Origin: Nitrospirae bacterium 13_2_20CM_2_62_8
GTDB lineage: Bacteria; Nitrospirota; Nitrospiria; Nitrospirales; Nitrospiraceae
Direction of reading: 5' to 3'
DNA length: 38,730 nucleotides
Assembly: GCA_001914955.1 (NCBI GenBank)
Contig: MNDM01000042.1
Span: 1-38,730 of the forward strand
Positions 7,724 to 16,093 of this stretch are shown in pieces. The notes below the pieces were generated by a model that searched no databases, had not been told where the DNA came from, and was given only the letters and a program-made list of their open reading frames with translations. Positions within the stretch are counted from its first letter, which is position 1; each line of letters opens with the position of its first letter. The position numbers and the translations under genes are program-made.

Positions 7724-7742
7724 TTGAATCCAGTTGATTCAA
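7724..7742 (+). promoter_or_regulatory. Perfect hairpin at the pstS ribosome-binding site
   Basis: TTGAATCCAGTTGATTCAA has 7-bp arms and a 5-base loop. It lies just after the predicted transcription start, and its 3' arm runs into the Shine-Dalgarno AAGGAGG (7741-7747). It could affect translation or mRNA stability; it could also be a second operator. Confidence 0.4.
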
Positions 7743-7755
7743 GGAGGACACGAGG

Positions 7756-8766
7756 ATGATCGATGCTCGACCGATGCTGCGGACGATTGCGGCCTTTCTT
7801 CTCCTCGCCCTATTCAGTTTCCCGCGGCTCCTGGACGCTGAACCGGCAGCCTTAATCAAGATAGATGGTTCCAGCACGGTCTTTCCCATCACAGAAGCGG
7901 TCGCCGAAGAGTTTCAAAAGGCCAACCGGGGCGCTGTTCGCGTGACCGTTGGGATTTCCGGGACAGGAGGCGGCTTCAAGAAGTTCTGTCGAGGAGACAC
8001 CGACATCCAGGACGCTTCGCGTCCGATTTCTGCCGAAGAAATCGAGGCGTGTAGAAAAACCGGGGTTCAATACCTTGAACTGCCCATAGCATTTGACGCG
8101 CTGACGATCGCCGTAAGCCAACAAAATACCTGGGCAGACTCCATCACCGTCTCGGAACTGAAGACCATCTGGGAGCCCTCAGCCCAAGGCAGGATCACCA
8201 AATGGATTCAGGTACGCAGCCCGTGGCCTGATGCACCCCTCAAACTGTTCGGCGCTGGGTCCGATTCGGGCACGTTCGATTACTTCACCGAAGCGATTAC
8301 GGGAAAAGCCAAGGCGAGTCGAGGTGACTATACCGCGAGCGAGGATGACAATACGCTCGTTCAGGGCATCGCGAATGAGAAACATGCGTTGGGCTACATT
8401 CCGTTCGCCTATTTTGAGCCGAACAAGAGGAAGCTCAAGGCTCTCGCGGTCGATGGTGGGAAAGGACCCGTACTCCCCTCCCGTGAGACCGTTGAAAATG
8501 GCACCTATCAGCCGCTCTCACGCCCTGTCTTTATCTATGTCAATCGGCATGCAGCCGAACGACCTGAAGTCAGGGAGTTCGTGGAATTTTACCTCACGCA
8601 GGGGGCTACGTTGATCGAGCAAGTCAAATATGTCCCTCTCCCTGCTCAGACGTACCGCCTCACGATGGAACATTTTCGGCAAGGAAAGTTAGGGACCGTG
8701 TTTCACGGGAGCCCGGCAGTGGGTCTCCAGATTGATGAGTTGTTAAGACGTGAAGCCAAGCCCTGA
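7756..8766 (+). CDS. pstS: Phosphate ABC transporter substrate-binding protein
   Basis: 336 residues. An N-terminal signal peptide (hydrophobic [21 protein letters not shown]) exports it to the periplasm. Typical PstS/SphX motifs are [41 protein letters not shown] and [16 protein letters not shown], which contain the serine and threonine residues that wrap the phosphate ion. Strong Shine-Dalgarno AAGGAGG before the ATG. First gene of pstSCAB-phoU, under the 11-bp-repeat operator. It overlaps pstC by 17 bases. Confidence 0.95.
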   Translation: MIDARPMLRTIAAFLLLALFSFPRLLDAEPAALIKIDGSSTVFPITEAVAEEFQKANRGAVRVTVGISGTGGGFKKFCRGDTDIQDASRPISAEEIEACRKTGVQYLELPIAFDALTIAVSQQNTWADSITVSELKTIWEPSAQGRITKWIQVRSPWPDAPLKLFGAGSDSGTFDYFTEAITGKAKASRGDYTASEDDNTLVQGIANEKHALGYIPFAYFEPNKRKLKALAVDGGKGPVLPSRETVENGTYQPLSRPVFIYVNRHAAERPEVREFVEFYLTQGATLIEQVKYVPLPAQTYRLTMEHFRQGKLGTVFHGSPAVGLQIDELLRREAKP

Positions 8767-9676
8767 CGGCTCAGGGGGCTGTCCTCGGGGGGCTCACTCA
8801 AGTCGAGTTGCGCGAGAACGCGCGATCGAATGGGCGCTCCTGTTCGCGGCGCTGACCTCGGTGGCCGTCACCGTCGGCATCGCTGGCGTGCTGGTGTATG
8901 AGTCGTTGCCCTTTTTCCGACATGTATCCCTCGCAGAGTTTTTGACAGATCCCCAGTGGACTCCTTTGTTTTCGGAGGCTCATTACGGGATCTTACCGCT
9001 CGTCGCGGGCACGCTGGTCACCACAGCCGTGGCGTTGCTCATGGCTCTCCCGGTCGGCACGATCACAGCCATTTACCTGAGCGAGTGTGCGACACTCGTC
9101 GTCCGCGAGACCGTCAAACCGCTCCTGGAACTGCTGACCGCCGTGCCCACCGTGGTGTTTGGATATTTCGCGCTCTTGTTTGTGACCCCGTTCCTTCAGC
9201 TCATCTGGGCCGACCTGCCTGGCTTCAATATGCTCAGCGCAGGACTGGTCATCGGGGTCATGATCATTCCATACGTCAGTTCGTTGAGCGAAGACGCGAT
9301 GCGGGCCGTCCCGATGGACATCCGGGAAGGCTCGTACGCCATGGGTGCTACTCGCATGCAGACCGCTCTGCGGGTGGTGGTACCTTCTGCGCTTTCCGGG
9401 ATAGCGGCCGCGTATGCCCTGGGGATCTCTCGAGCTATCGGCGAAACGATGGTGGTGGCCATCGCTGCCGGCATGCAGCCCACCCTGACTTGGAACCCTC
9501 TGGAACCGGCGGAAACGATCACAGCCTATATTGTCCAGGTGAGTTTAGGAGACTTACCGCATGGGAGCATTGGTTATCAGAGTATTTTTGCTGCAGGCCT
9601 GACGTTGCTGCTCATGACCCTGCTGTTTAACGTGGCGGGCTACCTGCTCCGAAAAGGATTCTGGAAAGCCTATTGA
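8750..9676 (+). CDS. pstC: Phosphate ABC transporter permease PstC
   Basis: 308 residues, six predicted membrane helices, starting with IEWALLFAALTSVAVTVGIAGVLVYESL. The ABC permease EAA loop is seen in DAMRAVPMDIREGSYAMGATRMQTALRVVVP (about residues 182-210, quoted in part), followed by GIAAAYALGISRAIGETM, the standard PstC signature. Inner-membrane channel half. The start is a GTG at 8750 overlapping the pstS end; no better start is visible downstream. pstA follows after one base. Confidence 0.93.
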   Translation: MKPSPDGSGGCPRGAHSSRVARERAIEWALLFAALTSVAVTVGIAGVLVYESLPFFRHVSLAEFLTDPQWTPLFSEAHYGILPLVAGTLVTTAVALLMALPVGTITAIYLSECATLVVRETVKPLLELLTAVPTVVFGYFALLFVTPFLQLIWADLPGFNMLSAGLVIGVMIIPYVSSLSEDAMRAVPMDIREGSYAMGATRMQTALRVVVPSALSGIAAAYALGISRAIGETMVVAIAAGMQPTLTWNPLEPAETITAYIVQVSLGDLPHGSIGYQSIFAAGLTLLLMTLLFNVAGYLLRKGFWKAY

Positions 9677-9677
9677 G

Positions 9678-10583
9678 ATGCGCCTCCAGTCAGCCATCGC
9701 GAGGAACCGGTTTGTAGACTCCCTGTTCGCCATTTTGGGCCTACTGGCCATGCTGGTAGGATTGGTCACGCTCCTGGCTCTGTTCCTGGGACTTGCCCTG
9801 GATGGTTGGTCGCGCCTGACCTGGCGATTTTTCACGTCTTATCCGTCCCGCTTCCCTGTAGAAGCCGGAATCCTGTCGGCTTGGGTGGGGACGACCACAG
9901 TGATGTTCGTCACGGCCCTCACGGCCGTGCCTATTGGCGTCGGTGCGGCAGTGTATCTTGAGGAGTATGCACCCAAGAACTGGCTGACAGACCTGATCGA
10001 GATCAACATTGCCAATCTGGCAGGGGTGCCCTCCATTGTGTACGGGCTGCTGGCCCTGGGGCTGCTGGTGTACCAGTTGCATCTGGGCCAAAGCATCTTG
10101 ACAGCGGGCTTGACCCTCGCATTGCTGATACTTCCGATCGTCGTGACTTCGGCTCGAGAGGCGATCCGCTCCGTTCCAAACAGCATCCGGGAAGCGGCGC
10201 ATGCTCTCGGCGCCACCAAGTGGCAGACGGTAAAGGACCACGTGCTCCCATACGCGACTGGTGGCATTCTTACCGGGTTGATTATCGCCTTGTCTCGGGC
10301 GATCGGAGAGAGTGCTCCCCTGATTACCATTGGGGCCCTGTCGTTCATTGCCTTCTTGCCCCATCCGCCATGGCAACCAGAGTTTCCCTACTTGTCATTC
10401 CAATGGCTCCTAGACCCCTTCACCGTCATGCCGATTCAAATGTTCAACTGGGTCTCCCGGCCCCAAGAAGAGTTTCACACGAACGCTGCCGCGGCTGGCC
10501 TGGTATTACTGGGCATGACGCTGGCGATGAACGGGCTGGCGATTTTTATTCGCGCGCGTTTCCGCAAACAGATCAAGTGGTGA
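9678..10583 (+). CDS. pstA: Phosphate ABC transporter permease PstA
   Basis: 301 residues with six predicted membrane helices. The EAA region is [20 protein letters not shown], then [21 protein letters not shown], the PstA signature. It pairs with PstC to form the phosphate channel in the inner membrane. The ATG at 9678 lies one base after the pstC stop, so translation is coupled. It overlaps a possible GTG start of pstB (GTGA at 10580). Confidence 0.93.
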   Translation: MRLQSAIARNRFVDSLFAILGLLAMLVGLVTLLALFLGLALDGWSRLTWRFFTSYPSRFPVEAGILSAWVGTTTVMFVTALTAVPIGVGAAVYLEEYAPKNWLTDLIEINIANLAGVPSIVYGLLALGLLVYQLHLGQSILTAGLTLALLILPIVVTSAREAIRSVPNSIREAAHALGATKWQTVKDHVLPYATGGILTGLIIALSRAIGESAPLITIGALSFIAFLPHPPWQPEFPYLSFQWLLDPFTVMPIQMFNWVSRPQEEFHTNAAAAGLVLLGMTLAMNGLAIFIRARFRKQIKW

Positions 10584-10594
10584 CCGAGGCCCGC

Positions 10595-11374
10595 ATGTTG
10601 CCATCGAGTCCCCAGGTCGAGAAAGCCCGAGTGAAGGATCTCAACTTCTATTACGGCTCGGTGCACATCCTCAAAAACATCTCGCTCACCATTGGCGAAA
10701 AGCAGGTCACGGCGGTGATTGGCCCGTCAGGGTGCGGCAAGACCACGTACCTGCGATGCTTCAACCGCATGCATGACCTGTATCCGGGTAACCGCTATGA
10801 GGGCGAGGTTATTCTCCATCCTGATTACGTCAATATTCTGAGTCCCACGGTGGACCCGATCGAAATTCGCATGCGGATCAGCATGGTCTTTCAAAAGCCA
10901 AATCCTTTCCCCAAATCGATCTTCGAGAATGTAGCATACGGTCTGCGAGTGCGCGGGTGGACTGACCGGGCGGTGCTGGACGAGAAAGTGGAGCAGGCCT
11001 TGCGGAGAGCCGTCTTGTGGGAGGAGGTCAAGGATCGTTTAACCCATCCGGCCCTGACGCTGTCGGGCGGGCAGCAGCAGCGGTTGTGCATTGCCCGCGC
11101 ATTGGCCACGGAGCCTGAAATTCTGTTGTTCGATGAACCCACCTCTGCTCTGGATCCCACCGCGACGGCACGCATCGAGGAACTCATTCTGGACCTCAAG
11201 ACCCAAGTCACCATCATTATTGTCACCCACAACATGCAGCAGGCTGCTCGTGTCTCTGATTTCACGGCTTTTCTGTATCTCGGCGAATTGGTTGAGTTCA
11301 ACAAAACTGATAAGATGTTCACGGCCCCGTCAAACCGATTGACCGAGGACTATATTACCGGCCGGTTCGGATGA
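10595..11374 (+). CDS. pstB: Phosphate ABC transporter ATPase
   Basis: 259 residues, the usual PstB size. Walker A is GPSGCGKTT (43-51), the signature is LSGGQQQR, and Walker B is [12 protein letters not shown]. The [10 protein letters not shown] and [16 protein letters not shown] segments are diagnostic for PstB rather than other ABC ATPases. The ATG at 10595 has GAGG six bases upstream. A GTG at 10580 overlapping the pstA stop is an alternative that adds five residues. Supplies ATP hydrolysis for the PstSCA importer. Confidence 0.94.
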   Translation: MLPSSPQVEKARVKDLNFYYGSVHILKNISLTIGEKQVTAVIGPSGCGKTTYLRCFNRMHDLYPGNRYEGEVILHPDYVNILSPTVDPIEIRMRISMVFQKPNPFPKSIFENVAYGLRVRGWTDRAVLDEKVEQALRRAVLWEEVKDRLTHPALTLSGGQQQRLCIARALATEPEILLFDEPTSALDPTATARIEELILDLKTQVTIIIVTHNMQQAARVSDFTAFLYLGELVEFNKTDKMFTAPSNRLTEDYITGRFG

Positions 11375-11429
11375 AAGAATCGGGCTCAGGGCGAGCGTCG
11401 ACGGATGAGGCCCTTTAGCTTGGAGGAAC

Positions 11430-12098
11430 ATGGACCGCCACTTTGACGAAGAACTCAAAGAGCTGAAAGCCAAGATTCTCAGCATGGGCAGCATGGTTGA
11501 AAGCCAGATTCAGGGAGCCCTTCGGGCCCTAACCGAACGGGATTCAGCTTTGGCCCGGAGGGTCATTGAAAACGACCACGGTGTGAATGCCCTGGATGTC
11601 GAGGTGGATGAGAACTGTCTGCGCCTGCTTGCCCTTCATCAGCCGGCGGCGCGGGATCTCCGCTTCATCACAACCGCCATGAAAATCTCCACGGAGCTTG
11701 AACGCATGAGCGACCTCGCCGAGAACATTGCCGAACGCGCGATCGAGCTGAACGAAGAGCCTCAGCTCAAACCATACATTGATCTTCCTCGCATGGGTAA
11801 CTGGACGTTGCGGATGGTGAAGGAGAGTTTGGATTCATTCGTGAACCAGGACGCCGTGCTTGCGCGCAAGGTGTGCACGGACGATGATTTCGTGGATGAC
11901 CTCACCGAGCAGTTATTCCGCGAACTGATGTCGTTCATGATCGAGAATCCTCAGACCATTTCGCGTGCCATACGCTTGACGTTTATCGGCAAGTACATCG
12001 AACGGATCGCTGACCATGCCACCAACGTGGCCGAGTTGGTGGTGTACCTGGTCGAAGGCAAGATCATCCGACACACCGTTCCCCCAACCTCCTCCTGA
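11430..12098 (+). CDS. phoU: Phosphate transport regulator PhoU
   Basis: 222 residues, all helical, with two PhoU repeats. The metal-binding signatures are ISTELERMSDLAENIAERAIEL and FIGKYIERIADHATNVAELVVYL (quoted only as landmarks; each has the E-R-x-x-D-x-x-x-N pattern). It links PstSCAB to the PhoR kinase and represses the Pho response when phosphate is plentiful. Strong Shine-Dalgarno (TTGGAGG). Last gene of the operon; no terminator is evident behind it, and 12099-12312 shows no gene. A PhoR/PhoB pair is not in this window. Confidence 0.95.
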   Translation: MDRHFDEELKELKAKILSMGSMVESQIQGALRALTERDSALARRVIENDHGVNALDVEVDENCLRLLALHQPAARDLRFITTAMKISTELERMSDLAENIAERAIELNEEPQLKPYIDLPRMGNWTLRMVKESLDSFVNQDAVLARKVCTDDDFVDDLTEQLFRELMSFMIENPQTISRAIRLTFIGKYIERIADHATNVAELVVYLVEGKIIRHTVPPTSS

Positions 12099-12312
12099 CA
12101 CAAGGTTTCTGGCATGCAGCATGGCTGGCCCCCATCTTGAGCGGTTTTTGACAGGTCTGTAACGGACCGGTCCTCATCTCGTGACAGCGCTCGCGTAACA
12201 GGTGCATCTCAAGAAGCGAGAGGAGCTTAAAGGAGTCCGAGGGAATCACGAGGCATCCGGCGCAGACCTTTCCGATGGTACAAGGTCGGCCGGGATAGGT
12301 TAGGCTCGATGA

Positions 12313-12876
12313 CTATTGAGCGACGCAGTAAGTCTTCTCCGGAAGGGGGGAATAGCCTCCTCCGACACCTTCTTTAAATTCGGCGATCTCGGCGCTTCCT
12401 GTCTGCCAAACATGGATGCAGTCCGCGATCAAGAAGGGCTCGGTCTTCGTCACGCCGTTCACCAGGACCGGTCGTCTGCTCGTAGTAGTTCCCACGATGA
12501 TGAATCGGTTCCCCCTCCTCAGAGCCCGCAGATCAAGCTCTCCTGGGTAGAGAAATGCGAATTCGTAGTCGCCCGTTCTTTTTACGTCCTCCGTGGGTCC
12601 ATACGCGGGATGTTTCACGATGGGAAGTTGTTCCGCGACAATCACTGTACCTTTGCCGTTCTTGTATGCCTGTACGATCCGACCTCCCAGCTCGACTGTA
12701 ATGCCTGAATCGGACTTCCCGGACGGATTCGAGGGAGAGGCATCGCGCCAGGCTTCGAAATGAAAAGTTGGGGAGACCTTTTCCGTCGCTTTCGGTGGAA
12801 AAAGCGTGTTGGCAGCGCACGCAGACATCAACGCGCAGACTGTAATTGTCGCAGCCACGAGAGGAGACGGTTTCAT
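12313..12876 (-). CDS. Slp-family outer membrane lipoprotein
   Basis: 187 residues. Lipoprotein signal peptide with lipobox LMSAC at about residue 19. The mature part resembles the Slp (starvation-inducible lipoprotein) family: ELGGRIVQAYKNGKGTVIVAEQLPI, later FLYPGELDLRALRRGNRFIIVG, and a final cysteine in CIHVW and near the C-terminus. It shares the layout of the divergent paralogue at 13016. In Slp proteins the lipid anchors to the outer membrane; the molecular role is unclear. It faces the 11-bp-repeat operator at 12965-13004, suggesting phosphate-starvation control. Confidence 0.82.
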   Translation of the reverse strand: MKPSPLVAATITVCALMSACAANTLFPPKATEKVSPTFHFEAWRDASPSNPSGKSDSGITVELGGRIVQAYKNGKGTVIVAEQLPIVKHPAYGPTEDVKRTGDYEFAFLYPGELDLRALRRGNRFIIVGTTTSRRPVLVNGVTKTEPFLIADCIHVWQTGSAEIAEFKEGVGGGYSPLPEKTYCVAQ

Positions 12877-12964
12877 TGTCGTGCGCTCCTTCCAGCTAAG
12901 GGGTGGGTTGATTGACCTTCAGAAAATCTTCACAAATATGAAGCTTGAGGTTCCTTAAGTTCTG

Positions 12965-13004
12965 TGTTACAAGTGTGTTACAAGCTAGTTAACAGTCCGT
13001 TACG
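12965..13004. promoter_or_regulatory. Four 11-bp direct repeats between divergent slp genes
   Basis: GTTAC starts at 12966, 12977 and 12999 and GTTAAC at 12988, exactly 11 bp apart. On the opposite strand the same bases read GTAAC/TTAAC repeats that match the pst operator. The block ends only 12 bases before the ATG at 13016, too close for a normal -10, so it fits activation of the minus-strand gene or repression of the plus-strand gene. Confidence 0.62.
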
Positions 13005-13015
13005 GGGGGTCAACC

Positions 13016-13549
13016 ATGAAACAGATACTCAACGATCTCCTTGCCTTAGCTACATGTATATTGGCGGCAGGGTGCTCGACTCCCTCCCTGTTCCCCCCGC
13101 ATGTCGCCAATAGCTCGACCTCTTTGGAGTTCGGGGTGCTGCAAGCCAAACCCGACGTCTTCAATGGTCGAGTCGTGCAACTTGCCGGACGCATTATCGG
13201 AGTGGAAGAATCCACAGGCGGTACGCTCATCTTTGCCCATGAACTTCCCTTGGAGAAGCATCCCGTCTATGGACCTGCAGAGACCAGCGCGTCCACGCCG
13301 GCATTTGCAATCTTCTACCCCGGCAAAGTTGATCCAAGCGCGCTGTGGTATGGCAATAAGTTCGTCGTCATCGCGTTGGCCCAAGGGCGGCAAACCGTGG
13401 CCGTGGATGGCATTCCGCATAGAGAACCGTATGTTGTTGCTCGGTGCATGCATGTCTGGAAGACGGGGGGATACTATGAGATCGCAGATTTTCCCCATAC
13501 GTCCGACGGCTATTATCCACTAGAGCAGGAGACATACTGCGCAAACTAA
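13016..13549 (+). CDS. Slp-family outer membrane lipoprotein (divergent paralogue)
   Basis: 177 residues with lipoprotein signal peptide and lipobox LAAGC (cysteine about residue 20). The mature part parallels the other Slp protein: VVQLAGRIIGVEESTGGTLIFAHELPL, HPVYGPAE, IFYPGKVDPSALWYGNKFVVI, CMHVW and a C-terminal YC. Same length and architecture, so the two arose by duplication. The Shine-Dalgarno is weak (GGGGGG). The repeat operator almost touches its start codon. Expected at the outer membrane inner leaflet; function unknown beyond a starvation link. Confidence 0.82.
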   Translation: MKQILNDLLALATCILAAGCSTPSLFPPHVANSSTSLEFGVLQAKPDVFNGRVVQLAGRIIGVEESTGGTLIFAHELPLEKHPVYGPAETSASTPAFAIFYPGKVDPSALWYGNKFVVIALAQGRQTVAVDGIPHREPYVVARCMHVWKTGGYYEIADFPHTSDGYYPLEQETYCAN

Positions 13550-13657
13550 CTTTTGCCATAGAGCACGGATTGAACGCGGTTGAACGGCAGGGCTGTGCTC
13601 CGTCACTCTCGCCTCACAAGGTCTTTTGTCTTAGCTGTACCCGACAACGGGCGTGAT

Positions 13658-14533
13658 TTAAAGACTGGATCCGACAGACCGAGAAATGACGCGGCTGGAC
13701 CCGCAAGCCGGTAGATAACCTTCTCGGCAGGCGCGCTCATAATCTTCCCGTGCTCCAGTCGAGTTCCCAAGTATGGACCGCGCAATCCCCCGGTTGTAGA
13801 CCAGCACATTGTCGTCGGTCCCCAGGGCTAACGCATGGGAGAAGTCTTTCTCGGCTTGATCGAAGCGGCCGAGAAACATTTCAACCAAGCCACGACTTTG
13901 ATAGACCTCTGGAAGCGCATTATTTAAACCCGCCGCGAGATCGAGATCGTGCTTCGCTTCACGGTACTGCTGCCGTAGTGCATAGATGACGGCGCGATTG
14001 GCGTAGATCGTTGCGTCCTGGCTGTCCAACGCGGCCGCTGTCGTGAGATCGGCGAGGGCTTCTTCGAATCTCCCGAGATGTCTGTACGCCATTCCCCGGT
14101 GTTTGAGCGTATGAGCGGATTGCGGTCCCAACTTAAGCGCTTCATTGAACGCTTGGAGAGCAAGATCCGGATTGCTGCCTGATTCTAAGTACGCGATCCC
14201 GAGGTTGTTTTGGTACATGGCATTGGTTCGATTCAGTCGGACTGCTTGAGCAAAGTCCTCAAGCGCCTCGCTCTTGTGCCCCTGGGAAGCATAAATGAAC
14301 CCCCGGGCATTCCACGCCTGCGCTCGTTCAGGTCCCTGTCGGATGGCATCCGATGCGGTTGCCAGAGCTTGTTCGGTCTTACCCTGGCGGAATTCCATCT
14401 CACATCTGGCCACGAGGTTTGAGACCGCATCCTGCCCACGTACAGGCACGGCTATCGTGGTGCAGCCCCATAACAACCAGGCGTTGCAGCACAGGCTCAG
14501 ACTGTACAGAAACCCACGTTGGACTACACTCAT
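13658..14533 (-). CDS. TPR-repeat lipoprotein
   Basis: 291 residues from the ATG at 14533, which has GGGGAGGAAAG upstream. The signal peptide ends in LLWGC, a lipobox. The rest is a run of about six tetratricopeptide repeats: AWNARGFIYASQGHKSEALE, NNLGIAYLESG, HRGMAYRHLGRFEEALADL, ANRAVIYALRQQYREAKHDL, QSRGLVEMFLGRFDQAEKDF, YNRGIARSILGN. TPRs form protein-protein scaffolds. Its own Pho-type operator lies just upstream. Located on the minus strand after two other lipoprotein genes. Role unknown; assembly or stabilisation of envelope proteins during phosphate limitation is a guess. Confidence 0.85.
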   Translation of the reverse strand: MSVVQRGFLYSLSLCCNAWLLWGCTTIAVPVRGQDAVSNLVARCEMEFRQGKTEQALATASDAIRQGPERAQAWNARGFIYASQGHKSEALEDFAQAVRLNRTNAMYQNNLGIAYLESGSNPDLALQAFNEALKLGPQSAHTLKHRGMAYRHLGRFEEALADLTTAAALDSQDATIYANRAVIYALRQQYREAKHDLDLAAGLNNALPEVYQSRGLVEMFLGRFDQAEKDFSHALALGTDDNVLVYNRGIARSILGNSTGAREDYERACREGYLPACGSSRVISRSVGSSL

Positions 14534-14582
14534 TCTTTCCTCCCCGCTATGGGCCGATCCCCTCACTCAAATTACACCACCC

Positions 14583-14637
14583 AGTGTAATGGAGTGGTAT
14601 TATCCGCGATAAAACTAATTGTTAACTGTGTGTAAAC
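14583..14637 (-). promoter_or_regulatory. Pho-type operator and promoter of the TPR lipoprotein gene
   Basis: On the minus strand GTTTAC (14637), GTTAAC (14626), GTTTTA (14615) and GATAAT (14604) start 11 bp apart. TACACT (14588-14583) follows ten bases after the last, as in the pst promoter. The block begins directly behind the stop codon of the upstream gene. Confidence 0.6.
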
Positions 14638-14639
14638 TT

Positions 14640-15608
14640 TTACTGAGCGGCCGGCTTACGGGGGGCTTGGCGCCCGGAGGAAGGCTTTGAATTACCCGAT
14701 GTGGTTTCGCTACGAAGCTGTTCGAGCTCGGCTTTGAGTTTCTCGATCGTCGCAGATTGTTCCTTCATCTGGGTACGAAGGTCAAGATTGGCGTTGGTGA
14801 GCTCTCGCAGTTGCAGGCGAAGGTCACTCTCCGAATCTGCCGCGCGCGGCATAGAAGAATCAGCTTTCAATGCCGGCTGTCCAGTTGCGGGAACTGCCGC
14901 TTCCTGGCGGGATGATTCTGCGACGACCGGGGGGGTCTCCTTTGTAGCCAGGACCTCAGCTGGGTTGAGGGAGATGTGAACTGTTTCAAACGGATTCCAT
15001 CGCGGTTCTTTTGCATCGGGCACGGTGGCGGCCTGGGCTGGTGGATTCACCCACAGCTTCATGCCTTTTGCATCACGGGGATCACGCTTCTCGCCTCCTC
15101 CTGGATCAGCTTTTAGAAAAGCGTAATGATCAGTGAGGACCACATGTAGGTAGTCATCTCGAAAAAATAGGCTCCCGGACGTTCGGTCTGTCTCATAGCG
15201 TGCGATCGGATTTCGGAGAATAAAGAAGACTCGGTCGCGCAATGTCGCCGCGTGGAACGCGGCGGCGAGCGGCTCAGCCAGAGCAGTGAGTTCAGCTTCG
15301 GTGAAGACTGGTTTAGGCTGAGGGGTTTGGAAGCTATCGAGGAACATCCCGCTCCAACCTGATACCTGGAGTGACCCGATGATCGAACGAATTTCTTGCG
15401 GCGTGTATGTGACGGGGTGTCTATTGATAACCGGCGGAGCGGCGTCCATATCCACGGATAGATCGGTCACGATGCCGACCTGAATGCCTGACGCGTCATA
15501 GAGAAGCCGCTGCTCCGCGCAGGCTGTCAACGCCAGCAGCCAATACAAACCAAGGAGGAGCGTGCTTGCAGCGATTCCTTGCCGGAGCGAATCCTTGTTC
15601 ATTTGCAT
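14640..15608 (-). CDS. Lipoprotein with C-terminal coiled coil, unknown function
   Basis: 322 residues. A signal peptide with lipobox LTAC (cysteine about residue 30). The central part (residues 40-180) is a folded domain without a motif I recognise; it includes VTYTPQEIRSIIGSLQVSG and RVFFILRNPIARYETDR. A proline- and alanine-rich linker follows, then a heptad-type coiled coil (LRLQLRELTNANLDLRTQM, IEKLKAELEQL) and a basic tail. It overlaps the preceding lipoprotein gene by ten bases, so they are co-transcribed. Envelope location is expected. Function unknown. Confidence 0.78.
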   Translation of the reverse strand: MQMNKDSLRQGIAASTLLLGLYWLLALTACAEQRLLYDASGIQVGIVTDLSVDMDAAPPVINRHPVTYTPQEIRSIIGSLQVSGWSGMFLDSFQTPQPKPVFTEAELTALAEPLAAAFHAATLRDRVFFILRNPIARYETDRTSGSLFFRDDYLHVVLTDHYAFLKADPGGGEKRDPRDAKGMKLWVNPPAQAATVPDAKEPRWNPFETVHISLNPAEVLATKETPPVVAESSRQEAAVPATGQPALKADSSMPRAADSESDLRLQLRELTNANLDLRTQMKEQSATIEKLKAELEQLRSETTSGNSKPSSGRQAPRKPAAQ

Positions 15609-15952
15609 TCAAATTGGATCGTCCAGAGTTTTTCCGAAGGGATCTGCCCATTCCATGCCCGATCGATAGTTTGGTTGATCCGCGCAGTCTCTCCCTCGCG
15701 AATCGTCCTGTAGCCGTTCGGGCACTTTTTCGCAAGGAGCTGAAGCGCATCATACCGGCCCGAAGACGAAAGCACGTCTTGTTCTTGGAGGACTGGATAG
15801 TTGATTGTCCCTCCAGTCGCCGTTTCTTTGACCAGACGGGCTCGAGAGGTACAGCCGGTCAGCATAATCATCAGAACGATTCCGGCGAGCAGGTTCGGCA
15901 ATGAGACATGAAGTTGTGGGCATTTACGTGAAGCGTGCCCACGCTTCACCAT
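15599..15952 (-). CDS. Small lipoprotein, unknown function
   Basis: 117 residues from the ATG at 15952. A signal peptide with hydrophobic LLAGIVLMIML and lipobox LTGC. The mature part is about 80 residues with two cysteines (KKCPNGY and the C-terminal FEC), likely disulphide-linked in the periplasm. The KCPNGYRTIREGE stretch recalls small envelope lipoproteins of unknown role. The first codons after the ATG form a perfect 10-bp inverted repeat, so the true start may be downstream. It overlaps and probably is co-transcribed with the coiled-coil lipoprotein gene. Confidence 0.65.
   Translation of the reverse strand: MVKRGHASRKCPQLHVSLPNLLAGIVLMIMLTGCTSRARLVKETATGGTINYPVLQEQDVLSSSGRYDALQLLAKKCPNGYRTIREGETARINQTIDRAWNGQIPSEKLWTIQFECK
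15928..15949. repeat. Perfect 10-bp inverted repeat at the start of the lipoprotein gene
   Basis: GTGAAGCGTG, two bases, then CACGCTTCAC, immediately inside the predicted start codon at 15950-15952. It could be an operator or an mRNA hairpin that limits initiation. Confidence 0.6.
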
Positions 15953-16093
15953 AACGTTCTGACGATACACCCTCACCTGCGTACTGCGGTGCCTCTGGAT
16001 AGACCGGCATTATACCCGACGCCGACGCCCGACGCCACTTCGTCTCGCCTTCATCGTGGTGCAAGAACGTTTTGGGCCGCCTCCTACATTATT

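Noticed and set aside
12150-12205. GTAAC/GTGAC repeats behind phoU as a fifth Pho-type operator
   Set aside because: Only loosely periodic, one unit does not fit, and no gene starts downstream on the plus strand.
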